The notes: generated by a model not told the origin, from the sequence alone. Positions 32,402 through 42,285 are shown, numbered from the stretch's first letter. The stretch is DNA of 64,000 nucleotides from CAXRDE01 sp964229355 (GCA_964229355.1 CAXRDE010000005.1:1-64000); one strand, 5' to 3'. Translations and numbers: made by a program.

Positions 32402-34621
32402 GTGGCCAACTCCTTAGAAACTCTCAAAAACAAAATCAGCCAACAGATTAACCCCGAAACCTGGGCCAGTTGGAAGCCCCAGGGACTGGGAGAAGTCAAG
32501 CCCCATCACCTCTATGAAACCCTCAAGGTCACCTGGGACAACAAAGACGCCTTGCCCTATGCCTGGAATATTCTTAACAAGGGCGTCTGCGACGGCTGTG
32601 CCCTGGGCACCACCGGCATGAAGGACTTTACCCTCGACGGCTTACACCTGTGTACCGTGCGTTTGAACCTGTTGCGCTTGAATACCATGCCGGCCATGCC
32701 CGCGGACGCCTTAGCAGACGTCGACGCCCTGCGAAAACTGGACAGCAAAGCCTTGCGTGATCTGGGCCGTTTGCCCTTTCCCGTGATGCGTTTTCGTGGC
32801 GAAAAAGGGTTTAAGCGGGTCAGCTGGGAACAGGCCATGCATTACCTGGCCAAAAAAGTTAAAGCCACTTCGCCTGAGCGTTTGGCCTTCTTTTTGACCT
32901 CGCGGGGACTGCTCAACGAAACCTATTACGTGGCCCAAAAAGCTGCCCGTATCATGGGCACCAACCACATCGACAATGCGGCCCGCATCTGCCATTCGCC
33001 CAGCACCACAGCCCTCAAAAGCACCATCGGTGAAGCCGCTTCCACCTGCTCTTACCGAGACTGGTTGGGCACCGACCTGATTCTTTTGATTGGCTCAAAT
33101 ATTGCCAACAACCAACCCGTGACCACCAAATACCTGTATTACGCCAAACAAAAGGGTACCCGTATTGTGGTCATTAACCCCTATAAAGAGCCGGGACTGA
33201 CACGCTACTGGGTGCCCTCAGTACCCGAAAGTGCACTGTTTGGTACCCTGCTCATGGACGAATTTTTTCAGGTGCACACCGGCGGAGACCTGGCCTTTTT
33301 AAACGGCGTGCTCAAGGTGCTACTGGAGCGCGGTGCCATCGACAAGGCATTTATTGAAGCGCGCACTACCGGCATTGAAGCCCTCAAAATCCATCTGGCC
33401 GCCCAAAGCTGGGAAGACCTTGAGCGCTTTTCAGGCGCTCCCCGCTCTGAAATGGAGCGTTTGGCTGACTTATTGGCAGAGGCCAAATCGGCGGTGTTTG
33501 TGTGGAGCATGGGCATTACCCAGCACCAACACGGGGTCGACAATGTCAAAGCCATTGTCAACCTGGCCCTCTCGCAGGGCTTCGTGGGCAAGCCTTTTTC
33601 GGGTCTGATGCCCATTCGCGGCCACAGCGGCGTTCAGGGCGGCGGTGAAATGGGCTGCACGCCGGATCCCTTGCCTGCACGCTTTGCGCAGCAATGGGGC
33701 TTTGAAACCCCTGACTTCCAGGGCTATATGGCGGGCAGTATGCTGGACGCAGCGGCCCAAAAAGCTTTAGACGTTTTTTACTGTGTGGGCGGTAATTTTT
33801 TAGAAACCATGCCCGATCCCGCAGGCATTGAAAAAGCTCTGGCACAGGTACCCGTACGGGTGCATCAGGACATCTTTTTAAGCTCTCAAATGCTGGTGGA
33901 TGCCGAAGAGTGCACTCTGCTCTTGCCCACCACCACCCGCTACGAAATGCCCGGCGGCGGTTGCGAAACCACCACTGAGCGCCAGGTGATTTTCAGCCCC
34001 GAGATTGAAGGCCCCCGCATTGCCGAAGCCCGCACCGAGTGGCAGGTGTTTCAAGAACTGGCCCAACGGGTCAAGCCCGAGATGGCCCATCTAATCAACT
34101 TTGCCGACAGTCAGGCCATTCGCAACGAGATTGAAAACGTCTTCCCCGATTACGCTGGCGTGGCCAGTCTGACCGTACAAGGCGATCATATTCAGTGGGG
34201 CGGCCGCAGCCTGTGTGAGCACAGCTTTCGCACCCCGGACGGCAAAGGCCACTTCACCAACCTGACTGCTCCTGAACAACAGTTAGAGCCAGGGCAATTG
34301 CGGCTGAGCACCCGTCGCGGCAAGCAGTTCAACAGCATGGTACAAATGCAAAAAGACCCCCTCACCGGGGCACGCCGCTTAGACGTGCTCATGGCCGCTG
34401 CCGACATGGCCGAGCGCCAGCTCGACGAAGGCAACGCCATATGCGTGACCTCACCCTACGGCAGCTTATTGGCTCACGCCAAGTCAGCGCCCATTGTACC
34501 GGGCAATGTGCAGGTGCACTGGCCCGAGGGGAATCACCTCTTACCCCCCGATAAGCGGGCCTTAAGTGGCGTCCCTGACTATAACGTGGTGGTTTCTGTG
34601 AAAAAGCACAGCAAAGCATGA
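32402..34621 (+). CDS. FdhF/YdeP-family molybdopterin oxidoreductase
   Basis: 739 residues from GTG 32402. Matches the YdeP branch of the DMSO-reductase superfamily: N-terminal CDGCALGTTG, the molybdopterin-binding DLILLIGSNIANNQPVTTKYL segment, SGLMPIRGHSGVQGGGEMG, and a C-terminal MopB-like barrel (RLSTRRGKQFNSM). Few cysteines near the N-terminus, so a full [4Fe-4S] site is doubtful. E. coli YdeP is involved in acid resistance; the reaction is not known. Alone, with 58 bases before gcvPB. Confidence 0.88.
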   Translation: MANSLETLKNKISQQINPETWASWKPQGLGEVKPHHLYETLKVTWDNKDALPYAWNILNKGVCDGCALGTTGMKDFTLDGLHLCTVRLNLLRLNTMPAMPADALADVDALRKLDSKALRDLGRLPFPVMRFRGEKGFKRVSWEQAMHYLAKKVKATSPERLAFFLTSRGLLNETYYVAQKAARIMGTNHIDNAARICHSPSTTALKSTIGEAASTCSYRDWLGTDLILLIGSNIANNQPVTTKYLYYAKQKGTRIVVINPYKEPGLTRYWVPSVPESALFGTLLMDEFFQVHTGGDLAFLNGVLKVLLERGAIDKAFIEARTTGIEALKIHLAAQSWEDLERFSGAPRSEMERLADLLAEAKSAVFVWSMGITQHQHGVDNVKAIVNLALSQGFVGKPFSGLMPIRGHSGVQGGGEMGCTPDPLPARFAQQWGFETPDFQGYMAGSMLDAAAQKALDVFYCVGGNFLETMPDPAGIEKALAQVPVRVHQDIFLSSQMLVDAEECTLLLPTTTRYEMPGGGCETTTERQVIFSPEIEGPRIAEARTEWQVFQELAQRVKPEMAHLINFADSQAIRNEIENVFPDYAGVASLTVQGDHIQWGGRSLCEHSFRTPDGKGHFTNLTAPEQQLEPGQLRLSTRRGKQFNSMVQMQKDPLTGARRLDVLMAAADMAERQLDEGNAICVTSPYGSLLAHAKSAPIVPGNVQVHWPEGNHLLPPDKRALSGVPDYNVVVSVKKHSKA

Positions 34622-34679
34622 TGCGGTGGGGCTATGTGCCGTGGTATGGTGTGTGAACAAAACTCCATCAAGGTGCATT

Positions 34680-36149
34680 ATGTCAGACACGATTTTTAAA
34701 AAATCCCTTCCTGGACACCGGGCCGTCACCTTACCTGAACCCGGTGTCGAGACCCGTTCTCCCCAGGACCATATTCCGGCCCACTTGTTGCGCAAAACCG
34801 CCGCCGAACTGCCCGAGTTGACCGAACTCGAAGTCAGCCGTCACTTTATTAACCTTTCCCACAAAAATCACGCCATTGATGTGGGTTTTTATCCACTGGG
34901 CTCTTGCACCATGAAGTACAACCCCAAGGTCAACGAAAAAATGGCGGCCTTGCCAGGTTTTGCTGAATTGCACCCTTACCAACCCGAATCCCAGACTCAG
35001 GGTGCCTTACAATTGATGTACGAACTCAAGCACGCCCTGTGCGAGATCACCGGTCTGTCAGACGGTAGCTTACAGCCCGCCGCCGGAGCCCACGGCGAAC
35101 TCACCGGCATGATGATGATCCGTGCCTATCACCAACACCACAACGATCCCGACCGTACCCTGGTATTGGTTCCCGACTCTGCACACGGTACCAATCCTTC
35201 ATCAGCCCGCATGTGCGGTTACGAAGTGGTCACCCTGCGTTCAGATGCCAAAGGCCAGGTGGACATGGATCACCTGCAAGAGCTGATTGCCACTCACGGT
35301 ACACGCATTGCTGGTTTGATGATGACCAACCCCAACACCTTAGGTATTTTTGAAGAGAACATTTTAGAGATCTCTCAACAGATTCACGCCATTGGCGCCC
35401 TGCTGTACTACGATGGCGCCAACCTCAACGCGATTATGGGCATGGCGCGTCCTGGCGACATGGGCTTTGACGTCTTGCACCTGAACCTGCATAAAACCTT
35501 TTCCACCCCCCACGGTGGCGGCGGTCCCGGTGCAGGTCCGGTGTTCGTAAACAGCAAACTGGCACCCTTTTTGCCCGACCCGCGGGTTGAAAAAAATGAA
35601 GATGGCACCTATAGCCTCAAAAGCCACAGCCACAGCATTGGGCGTGTGCGCAGCTTTTATGGCAACTTTGGTGTCCTGGTGCGGGCCTATACTTACATTC
35701 GCGCCATGGGTGCTGCGGGCTTGAAGCAAGCCAGTCAAGACGCCGTGCTCAACGCCAATTACCTGCGCAGCGCCCTCAAAACCATGTACCCACTGCCCCA
35801 CGACGATGCGCCCTGTATGCATGAGTTTGTTTTGTCAGCCCAGCCTATCAAAAAAGAGTACGGTGTCAACGCCCTCTCGATTGGCAAGCGCTTGATTGAT
35901 TTCGGCTTTCATCCGCCCACCGTTTACTTCCCCTTGATTGTGCCTGAGGCCCTGATGATTGAACCCACCGAAACCGAAGGCAAACGCCGCCTGGATCAAT
36001 TTATTTCGGCCATGACCCAGATTCATCAGGAAATTCAGAACGAACCTGACATGGTAAATGAGGCCCCTCACCACGCCGAAATTCGTCGGGTGAACGAAGC
36101 CGGAGCGAACCGCAACCCCCGCGTTAACGCCTTCGCTCAGGAGTCTTAA
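34680..36149 (+). CDS. gcvPB: Glycine dehydrogenase (decarboxylating) subunit 2
   Basis: 489 residues from ATG 34680 with AAGGTG before it. This is the PLP-carrying half of the two-subunit P protein of the glycine cleavage system. PLP lysine Lys272 in LHKTFSTPHGGGGPG; other conserved pieces are GSCTMKYNPK, the Gly/Ala-rich PAAGAHGE, and DSAHGTNPSSA. The partner subunit gcvPA and the genes gcvT and gcvH are not in the window. First gene of a close-packed run of seven. Confidence 0.95.
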   Translation: MSDTIFKKSLPGHRAVTLPEPGVETRSPQDHIPAHLLRKTAAELPELTELEVSRHFINLSHKNHAIDVGFYPLGSCTMKYNPKVNEKMAALPGFAELHPYQPESQTQGALQLMYELKHALCEITGLSDGSLQPAAGAHGELTGMMMIRAYHQHHNDPDRTLVLVPDSAHGTNPSSARMCGYEVVTLRSDAKGQVDMDHLQELIATHGTRIAGLMMTNPNTLGIFEENILEISQQIHAIGALLYYDGANLNAIMGMARPGDMGFDVLHLNLHKTFSTPHGGGGPGAGPVFVNSKLAPFLPDPRVEKNEDGTYSLKSHSHSIGRVRSFYGNFGVLVRAYTYIRAMGAAGLKQASQDAVLNANYLRSALKTMYPLPHDDAPCMHEFVLSAQPIKKEYGVNALSIGKRLIDFGFHPPTVYFPLIVPEALMIEPTETEGKRRLDQFISAMTQIHQEIQNEPDMVNEAPHHAEIRRVNEAGANRNPRVNAFAQES

Positions 36150-36153
36150 GCCC

Positions 36154-37014
36154 ATGGGAACCGGCCTACTGAACGACGACCGCTTCACGATTTACACCAT
36201 GTCTGACTCCACCGGGCAAACGGCAGAAACCCTTTCAAAGGCTGCCATTCGCCAGTTTAAAGGCACCTCAGACATCAAACACACAGCCCTGCCCCGCATT
36301 ACGCGGCCAGAGCAAATTGACAAAATCATTGAGGTCTTATCGCAAAGTGGGCCTTGCATGGTGGCTTACACCCTGTCAGTACCCAGCTTAAAAGAGCTGC
36401 TGCAAGAGCGGGCTGCAGAAGCGGGTATTACGGTGGTGGATCTGCTTAACCCCCTGATTCATACCATCAGCAGCGCCCTCAACATTGCCCCCCCACACCG
36501 TGAAGGCGGCATTTTGCGGGAGCTGGACGAAGAGTATTACCGACGCATTGAAAGCGTGGAATTCGCCATTCGTTTTGACGACGGCAAAGATCCTAAAGGC
36601 CTGGAGTTAGCAGATATTATCCTGGTGGGCGTATCACGGACCTCAAAAACCCCCACCTGCATGTTTTTGGCCCAAAACTACGCCAAAAAAGTCTGCAATA
36701 ACCCCCTGCTTTTTGGGCACACGCCCCCCAAAGAGCTGTTTGAAAACAAACACAAAGCGATTGGCTTAAAAGTACGTCCTGAAGTGCTACTAGACATTCG
36801 TAAGGCAAGGGTACAAAGCCTCGGCTTGCCCAACAATGCCATCTATGCCCAAGAGGCCCAGATCGAAAAAGAACTGGCCTTTGCCCGCGATGTCATGGAG
36901 CAACTGGGCTGCCCGGTGGTAGACGTGTCCCATAAAGCCATCGAAGAAACCGCTTCAGAAATCATACATTTGCGTTACCCCAAGCCCATTACCCGCAAAA
37001 TTAAATCGGTGTAA
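36154..37014 (+). CDS. PPDK/PEP-synthase regulatory protein (kinase-phosphorylase)
   Basis: 286 residues, DUF299 (PSRP) family. These bifunctional enzymes inactivate pyruvate phosphate dikinase or PEP synthase by ADP-dependent phosphorylation and reactivate it by phosphorolysis. Seen: the N-terminal SDSTGQTAET, and the P-loop GVSRTSKT at 159-166. Start 4 bases after gcvPB. The target dikinase is not in the window. Confidence 0.93.
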   Translation: MGTGLLNDDRFTIYTMSDSTGQTAETLSKAAIRQFKGTSDIKHTALPRITRPEQIDKIIEVLSQSGPCMVAYTLSVPSLKELLQERAAEAGITVVDLLNPLIHTISSALNIAPPHREGGILRELDEEYYRRIESVEFAIRFDDGKDPKGLELADIILVGVSRTSKTPTCMFLAQNYAKKVCNNPLLFGHTPPKELFENKHKAIGLKVRPEVLLDIRKARVQSLGLPNNAIYAQEAQIEKELAFARDVMEQLGCPVVDVSHKAIEETASEIIHLRYPKPITRKIKSV

Positions 37015-37015
37015 C

Positions 37016-37801
37016 ATGAAACCCGCCAGCCCCTTACAAAGGTATTTGCTGGGCGGTTGTCTTTGGCTGATTATCTGCACAATGGCCCCCGCCGCTCAGG
37101 GCGCTTGCGAAAGTCAATTTTTAAGCACACCCGCCATGCAGCAAGCGTTTGCGCAATATTTTGCCAAACTCAAAGCCCAGAAATGGGAAGGCATTGTAGC
37201 CTTTGATCGCCTGCAAAACCAAAAAATATATATGACACCGCGCTTTGACAAACTGCAGGCAGAGGCCAAAAAGCGCATCCTTGGCCTACTGTTGCTCGAT
37301 TATGGCGAATACGTACAATTGCTGCCCCTTCTGCCCGAGGGTGACCGCCGCACGCTGCAGGGCAGCATGTTACCCTATACCGTGTATGCCGCCGATGGTC
37401 GAGTGTTGTCAGCGGCGTATAACCCCTGCAATCGCTTAACCACGCTTACCGAATACGAGCGCTCCCGTCTGCCGTTTCTCGGCATCAATATTCAACGGGT
37501 GCAACGCTTTCCGATGGGAGCTGCTCTGCAAGCCCGCACCAAAAAACTGTTTTGGAGCATTTTGGGCTATGAACAAGCCGGAGACTACTGGATAGAATGG
37601 GTCCCGGAAAAAGGCTTCTTTGAAATTGACGTGCCCTCGCGCAATCACAACCAGTACCTCGAAACCTTTTGGGAAAGCATGCCCACAGCCTACCGCTACC
37701 TGGTGGTGGATCGCGGCACCCCCACCTACTTTTATTACCGGGGCAAAAAATCCCCCATTCAGAATACCTTTACCGATCCCGAGTTGGAGCCTGCCTCATG
37801 A
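37016..37801 (+). CDS. Unknown secreted protein
   Basis: 261 residues, not recognised. A signal peptide (about 1-29, ending AAQGAC) is followed by a mixed helical and beta protein with several Tyr- and Trp-rich segments and a few cysteines (30, about 141). Begins 1 base after the kinase-phosphorylase stop and overlaps the esterase by 4 bases, so it is in the same transcript. Confidence 0.7.
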   Translation: MKPASPLQRYLLGGCLWLIICTMAPAAQGACESQFLSTPAMQQAFAQYFAKLKAQKWEGIVAFDRLQNQKIYMTPRFDKLQAEAKKRILGLLLLDYGEYVQLLPLLPEGDRRTLQGSMLPYTVYAADGRVLSAAYNPCNRLTTLTEYERSRLPFLGINIQRVQRFPMGAALQARTKKLFWSILGYEQAGDYWIEWVPEKGFFEIDVPSRNHNQYLETFWESMPTAYRYLVVDRGTPTYFYYRGKKSPIQNTFTDPELEPAS

Positions 37802-38604
37802 GTGCTTTATTGCATTATTTACATCTGCCTGCCCAAACCCCTGAAAACCGGCCACCCCTGGTGTTTTTACATGGTCTCTTTGGCTATGGCCGCAATTGGC
37901 GTACCATCGCCCGCGCTTTTGAGCCAACACATACGGTGGTTCTTCCCGATCTGCGTAATCACGGGCAATCTTTTCATGACCCGGATCTGAGTTTGCAAGC
38001 CATGGCGCAAGATCTGGAGCGGCTGCGGGCCCATCTGGGCTGGCATCAATTTAGCCTGGTAGGCCACTCTCTGGGGGGCAAAGTGGCCATGCAGTACGCC
38101 CATGATTTTGGACTGAGCCTGTCTCACCTGTTTGTGCTGGATATTGCTCCCAAAAGCTACCCCTTAACTGAGCACCGTCAGCTGATCACCGCCATGCAAA
38201 GCCTGGACTTGCCCGCCATCCAACAGCGCAGCGACGCAGAGCAGGCCCTAAAAACCGTCATTCCCAACCCCGCCTTGCGCCAGTTTCTACTGTCAAACCT
38301 CAGGCAGCACAACGGTCAATGGGCCTGGCAAATGAACCTCGAAGCTTTTGCCCAGCGCATCGACACCCTGCAAACGGCTCCCCAGGCGACTCAGCCCTTT
38401 ACCCGTTGCCCCGTGCATTTTTTAGGGGGCGCAAAGGCTGACTATATCACCGAGGCAGACAGGGCTTTGATTCACGCCCAGTTTCCCGAGGCGCACATCG
38501 ATTGGCTGGCCCATGCGGGCCACTGGCTCCATGCAGAGCAGCCCGAAGCGCTCATTGCGTTTTTAAGAGCCAGATGTCACAATACAAAGAGAGAACACAG
38601 TTGA
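37798..38604 (+). CDS. Alpha/beta-hydrolase (YbfF-like esterase)
   Basis: 268 residues from ATG 37798, which overlaps the upstream stop (ATGA). Serine hydrolase: oxyanion motif FLHGLFGYGRNW, nucleophile elbow GHSLGG near residue 93, catalytic His in AGHWLHAE near the C-terminus. The early DLRNHGQS segment is typical of YbfF esterases. Substrate unknown. Confidence 0.88.
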   Translation: MSALLHYLHLPAQTPENRPPLVFLHGLFGYGRNWRTIARAFEPTHTVVLPDLRNHGQSFHDPDLSLQAMAQDLERLRAHLGWHQFSLVGHSLGGKVAMQYAHDFGLSLSHLFVLDIAPKSYPLTEHRQLITAMQSLDLPAIQQRSDAEQALKTVIPNPALRQFLLSNLRQHNGQWAWQMNLEAFAQRIDTLQTAPQATQPFTRCPVHFLGGAKADYITEADRALIHAQFPEAHIDWLAHAGHWLHAEQPEALIAFLRARCHNTKREHS

Positions 38605-38616
38605 GGACAGGATAAC

Positions 38617-39819
38617 TTGGCTCGAAAACCAAAAAACCGCAGCCCCTTTGGACAATTGCTGTGGCAACAACGCAAACAACATAAAATGACCATGCGCACC
38701 CTGGCCAATACCGTCGGGGTTTCAGAGTCATATATTTCGCTTTTAGAGTCCGGCGATCGCCAGCAGCCCGCACGCGAGCTGGTGCTTAAACTGGCCCACG
38801 CCTTAGGAGCACGCAGCTCAAATCAGCTGGCGGACCAATTTTTACTGGCCGCGGGTTATTACCCTGCCGATAAACAAATGTACGAGCACCACGGTGATAC
38901 CGTGCAGAGCTTTTTAGATACCTTACACAAAGACCCCACCAATTTTCAGGCTTATAGCGCCCTGATTTTTGCCTACATTAAACTGGGCAAAAGCGACGAG
39001 GCCCGTCACATGATTCAAGAGGGCTTAGGACGTTTTGAAAACAGCAATCAACTGCAATCTTTATTGGCGAGCTTAGAGCTGGCCAAACAGAATTTTGACA
39101 AAGCCATTGAGCTACAACAGTTCGCTCTGAAGCAGCAACAGCAAGAACAACCTCACGAAGCCTTAAGCAGTGAAGAAAGCCGCCGATTTCAGCTCAACCT
39201 GGGTATTATGCACTTTTTAAGAGGCTTGCATTATCAGGAGCTTTGGTTACAATCTGCCGAGCCTGGGCGTGCTGTTGCTGCCCAGGCAGACTATGCCACC
39301 GCCAAGGCCTTATTAAAAGCGCTGCTTGATACCCAGGCTGATGCCTACATCTTAGACGAATACGCACGCATTTGCTTCAACCAGGGCTTTGTGGGGGGTA
39401 AAACGCCTGGAGATAGCCAGCGTTACTGGAAAGAGTGCAGCGAAAGTTTTGAAGCCGTCTTACGCACCCCTGACAAATTTACCCTGGGACGACAAATTCT
39501 GATGGAAGCCTGCGTGTTTCTGGCCATGGCTTACACCCATCAGGGACGCTTTGAAACCGCTGAGGTACTGATTCATAGCTTAGAAGTCTCCATTAATCCG
39601 CCCACAGCCCTTCTTTACTACCTCAAGGCCTGCTACCACAGTTTAAAGGGCCAGGCTACCCAACAAAGCAGCGAAGCCCCGCTAGCCCTTGAGGCCTTAG
39701 AAACCGTACACCGTATCGATCCCCATTTCACGCCCCAGGCTTTAACAGATCCTGATTTAGCCTGGTTGCGCCTAAACCACCTGTCACGTCTGGAGCGTTT
39801 GATTCATGAAAAACCTTAA
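38617..39819 (+). CDS. XRE-family regulator with TPR domain
   Basis: 400 residues from TTG 38617, with AGGA about 7 bases before it. Residues 15-75 are an XRE helix-turn-helix (MRTLANTVGVSESYISLLESGDR). The rest is TPR-like helices, as in quorum-type or sigma-regulating sensor proteins that bind peptides or partner proteins. Overlaps the following lipoprotein gene by 14 bases; with the kinase that follows it may form a signalling unit. Confidence 0.85.
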   Translation: MARKPKNRSPFGQLLWQQRKQHKMTMRTLANTVGVSESYISLLESGDRQQPARELVLKLAHALGARSSNQLADQFLLAAGYYPADKQMYEHHGDTVQSFLDTLHKDPTNFQAYSALIFAYIKLGKSDEARHMIQEGLGRFENSNQLQSLLASLELAKQNFDKAIELQQFALKQQQQEQPHEALSSEESRRFQLNLGIMHFLRGLHYQELWLQSAEPGRAVAAQADYATAKALLKALLDTQADAYILDEYARICFNQGFVGGKTPGDSQRYWKECSESFEAVLRTPDKFTLGRQILMEACVFLAMAYTHQGRFETAEVLIHSLEVSINPPTALLYYLKACYHSLKGQATQQSSEAPLALEALETVHRIDPHFTPQALTDPDLAWLRLNHLSRLERLIHEKP

Positions 39820-40501
39820 ATTTTCTCTTTTGTCCATCGGAGTTTTAAGCTGCCTGTCCCTGAGCTTCCTGGGCAGCTGTGGTCGTACACTTCAAACGGG
39901 TCAGCCTGTGGCCAACGAAAGTTTTATGGCTTCACTGAACCCGATTTCCAAAGGTGAACAATTAAACCCGATTTCAAAAGGTGAACAACTCAACCCTGGC
40001 TCAAAAGGCGAACGCACCCTCTTTGGTCTGCTCACCTTGCTGGGCAGCAATCGTTACCTGCCAGACTACGGCATTCAGTTCTATTTAGATGGCCAACCCA
40101 TACCCAGCGATTGGGTAGAGCTGCGCCAGGCCCAGGATAATCACCTGCGTTTTGAGGTGCGTAATCTACCCAACGCAGGCATTCATATGCTCTCAGCCCA
40201 TTACCAGGGAGAACAGCTCGAAACCATGATTCCGCCAGATGCCCAACGCCTTGATCTGGATCTGCACTCCAGCTTTGTGGTGGATGTGGTGCAATTTGCC
40301 CATGCCCACAATATTCGCCGTTTAGAAGCATGGACTCCCGAACTGCTGCAAACCCTTACTGCCCACGAGGGGCTCAAGCAATTGCTTAACACCTTTGCAC
40401 AAAACACCGGTCAGGCCACCCCACAGCAGCTGCACACCTGGATTCAGAATCCCCAAACTGAGCAGTCCGTCCGCGAAGCCCTCCAAAGCCTCGCCCCTTA
40501 A
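39806..40501 (+). CDS. Lipoprotein with three 9-residue N-terminal repeats
   Basis: 231 residues, not recognised. Lipobox ending LGSC. After a short spacer come three copies of the nonapeptide LNPISKGEQ (third copy LNPGSKGER), then a beta-rich region with a peptide such as FYLDGQPIPSDW (about 85-160) and a helical C-terminal third. The family resembles extracellular sensor lipoproteins only in layout. The stop is directly followed by the kinase start, so the two are co-translated. Confidence 0.75.
   Translation: MKNLKFSLLSIGVLSCLSLSFLGSCGRTLQTGQPVANESFMASLNPISKGEQLNPISKGEQLNPGSKGERTLFGLLTLLGSNRYLPDYGIQFYLDGQPIPSDWVELRQAQDNHLRFEVRNLPNAGIHMLSAHYQGEQLETMIPPDAQRLDLDLHSSFVVDVVQFAHAHNIRRLEAWTPELLQTLTAHEGLKQLLNTFAQNTGQATPQQLHTWIQNPQTEQSVREALQSLAP
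39935..40015 (+). repeat. Three tandem 27-bp in-frame repeats
   Basis: Copies at 39935-39961, 39962-39988 and 39989-40015 encode LNPISKGEQ three times, the third with changes. They stand between the lipid anchor and the folded part of the lipoprotein and could vary in number between strains. Confidence 0.85.
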
Positions 40502-41554
40502 ATGGATTTCCCTCAGCTCACAGGTTATACCTTTCAAAGCGTGCTGGGTCAGGGCGGTTTTGGCACCACTTACCTGGCGCTGCATGAAGCCAGTCAAAGC
40601 CGCTGCGTAATTAAGGCGCTGTCTTTTGAGCACCTCAAAGACTGGAAAACCGTCGAACTCTTTGAGCGCGAGGCCCACACCCTACGCCAGCTGCGCCACG
40701 GGCGTATCCCCAGGCATCGCGATTTTATTCAGGACACCCACAGTGAGCCCGCGCAGTTTTATTTGGTGCAGGATTACGCGCCTGGGCAAGATCTGGCCAC
40801 GCGTGTAGCACAGGGCCAGCGCTTTCAAGAAGAAGATATTGTAAACATCGCCTTGCAAATCACAGACATTTTAATCTATCTGCAGGCCCAGCATCCGCCA
40901 CTCATTCACCGCGATATCAAACCCAGCAACCTCATGTTGGAAGGTGATCAGGTGTACCTGATCGATTTTGGGGCCGTGACCCGCACCGCACCAGGCGAAC
41001 GGGGCAGCACCATGGTAGGCAGTCTGGGCTATATGGCTCCTGAGCAGTTTCATGGTCAGGCCTACGCCGCTACAGATATTTATGGCCTGGGCGTTAGCCT
41101 GATTTTTTTGATGACCCGTAAAGAACCGAGTGAACTGAGTTCAGGCGGCTTTCAACTGAAGTTTAAACATTTGCTGCACTGCTCACGGGGTCTGGCAGAA
41201 GTCCTTGAAAAAATGGTGGCTCCGCACCACAGCGAGCGGTACCCCAACGCCAAAGCCCTACATCAGGACCTGCTGTTGCTCCAACAGGGTAAAGCCCCCG
41301 GCATGTTAGCCATCAAAGCCCCGACGAGCGAGACAGCGGCTCCCGCTTCAGGTGGCAACACAAAGCATTCCATTGTCTTGTGGGGTATTATAGCCCTGCT
41401 GATCGCTTTTATCGGGGTCATGGCCCTGGGACGATCAGAGCGGGCAGAAAGACAGCGGTTCAACGCCATCCGCAATAAAATAGAAAAAGCCTACGAAGAA
41501 ACCTATCGCGCTGAATACGGCGATCCGCCCCGTCCAGTCAAGATTCCGGAATAA
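40502..41554 (+). CDS. Membrane-anchored Ser/Thr protein kinase
   Basis: 350 residues. A Hanks-type kinase with a full active site: Gly-rich loop GQGGFG (15-21), Lys38, HRDIKPSN with Asp138, and DFG at 155-157. A single membrane helix at about 291-309 puts the kinase in the cytoplasm and a short, charged 40-residue tail outside; there is no large sensor domain, so the lipoprotein next door may supply it. Starts with no gap after the lipoprotein gene. Confidence 0.93.
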   Translation: MDFPQLTGYTFQSVLGQGGFGTTYLALHEASQSRCVIKALSFEHLKDWKTVELFEREAHTLRQLRHGRIPRHRDFIQDTHSEPAQFYLVQDYAPGQDLATRVAQGQRFQEEDIVNIALQITDILIYLQAQHPPLIHRDIKPSNLMLEGDQVYLIDFGAVTRTAPGERGSTMVGSLGYMAPEQFHGQAYAATDIYGLGVSLIFLMTRKEPSELSSGGFQLKFKHLLHCSRGLAEVLEKMVAPHHSERYPNAKALHQDLLLLQQGKAPGMLAIKAPTSETAAPASGGNTKHSIVLWGIIALLIAFIGVMALGRSERAERQRFNAIRNKIEKAYEETYRAEYGDPPRPVKIPE

Positions 41555-41557
41555 AGC

Positions 41558-41824
41558 TCAACGGCGTTTGTTGGGGGAGCAAGCCCGGACATCGAAAGCA
41601 TTGTAGGGTGCCCGTTGACGATGTTTGGTCTTTCTGCCGCTAACCCGAGCGCGCCACATGCGAAAGCTAGAAGCTTTCATTTCACGGCGCATCAGACGAA
41701 TCACCTCTTTTTCAGAGAGCCCAAAGAGAGATGCAATGGCTTCAAAAGGGGTGCGATCTTCCCAGGCCATTTCAATAATACGCGATATATCAACCGCAGT
41801 GAGTTCAGGGTTTGTCTTTTGCAT
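41558..41824 (-). CDS. DUF2805 (TIGR03643) small basic protein
   Basis: 88 residues. Helix-turn-helix-like, with the family's LSEKEVIRLMRREMKASSF and the RVSGRKTKH tail. Function unknown. Convergent with the kinase and divergent from the CoA-binding gene. Confidence 0.88.
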   Translation of the reverse strand: MQKTNPELTAVDISRIIEMAWEDRTPFEAIASLFGLSEKEVIRLMRREMKASSFRMWRARVSGRKTKHRQRAPYNAFDVRACSPNKRR

Positions 41825-41868
41825 GATGTTATTTTGGCGTATGATAAAACAAAAAAGGAAGTGCTTTC

Positions 41869-42285
41869 ATGGCCTATCAGACCCCATCTTCTGCTGACAT
41901 CAAAACCCTTTTACAACAGACCCGCAGCATTGCGGTGGTGGGCCTGTCGGATAAACCTTTTCGCGCCTCGTATGGGGTGAGTCAATACATGCAACAGCAG
42001 GGCTACACCCTTTATGGCGTTAACCCCATGCTCAGCGAAGCCCTCGGACAGCCCGCTTACCCCGATTTAACCGCTTTGCCCGTGACCGTGGATATGGTCA
42101 ACGTCTTTCGGCGTTCAGAAGAGGTGCCGGCGATTGTGGATGCCGCCATTGCTCACGGTGCCAAAGCCCTTTGGCTGCAGTTGGGCGTTATTGATGAAGC
42201 CGCTGCTGAGAAAGCCCAGGCAGCCGGATTAACGGTGGTCATGGACCGATGCCTAATGGTGGTGCATCGTCAGCTCTGCGGCTAA
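41869..42285 (+). CDS. YccU-like CoA-binding protein
   Basis: 138 residues. Rossmann-like CoA-binding domain: SIAVVGLSDKPFRASYGV, VNPML, MVNVFRRSEEVP and the cysteine-containing MDRCLMVVH end. Its role is unknown; it is the first gene of a run with thiol-redox functions. Confidence 0.9.
   Translation: MAYQTPSSADIKTLLQQTRSIAVVGLSDKPFRASYGVSQYMQQQGYTLYGVNPMLSEALGQPAYPDLTALPVTVDMVNVFRRSEEVPAIVDAAIAHGAKALWLQLGVIDEAAAEKAQAAGLTVVMDRCLMVVHRQLCG

Noticed and set aside
35364..35822. A 152-codon minus-strand open frame
   Set aside because: Antisense to gcvPB; its His/Gly/Val composition is the typical shadow pattern.
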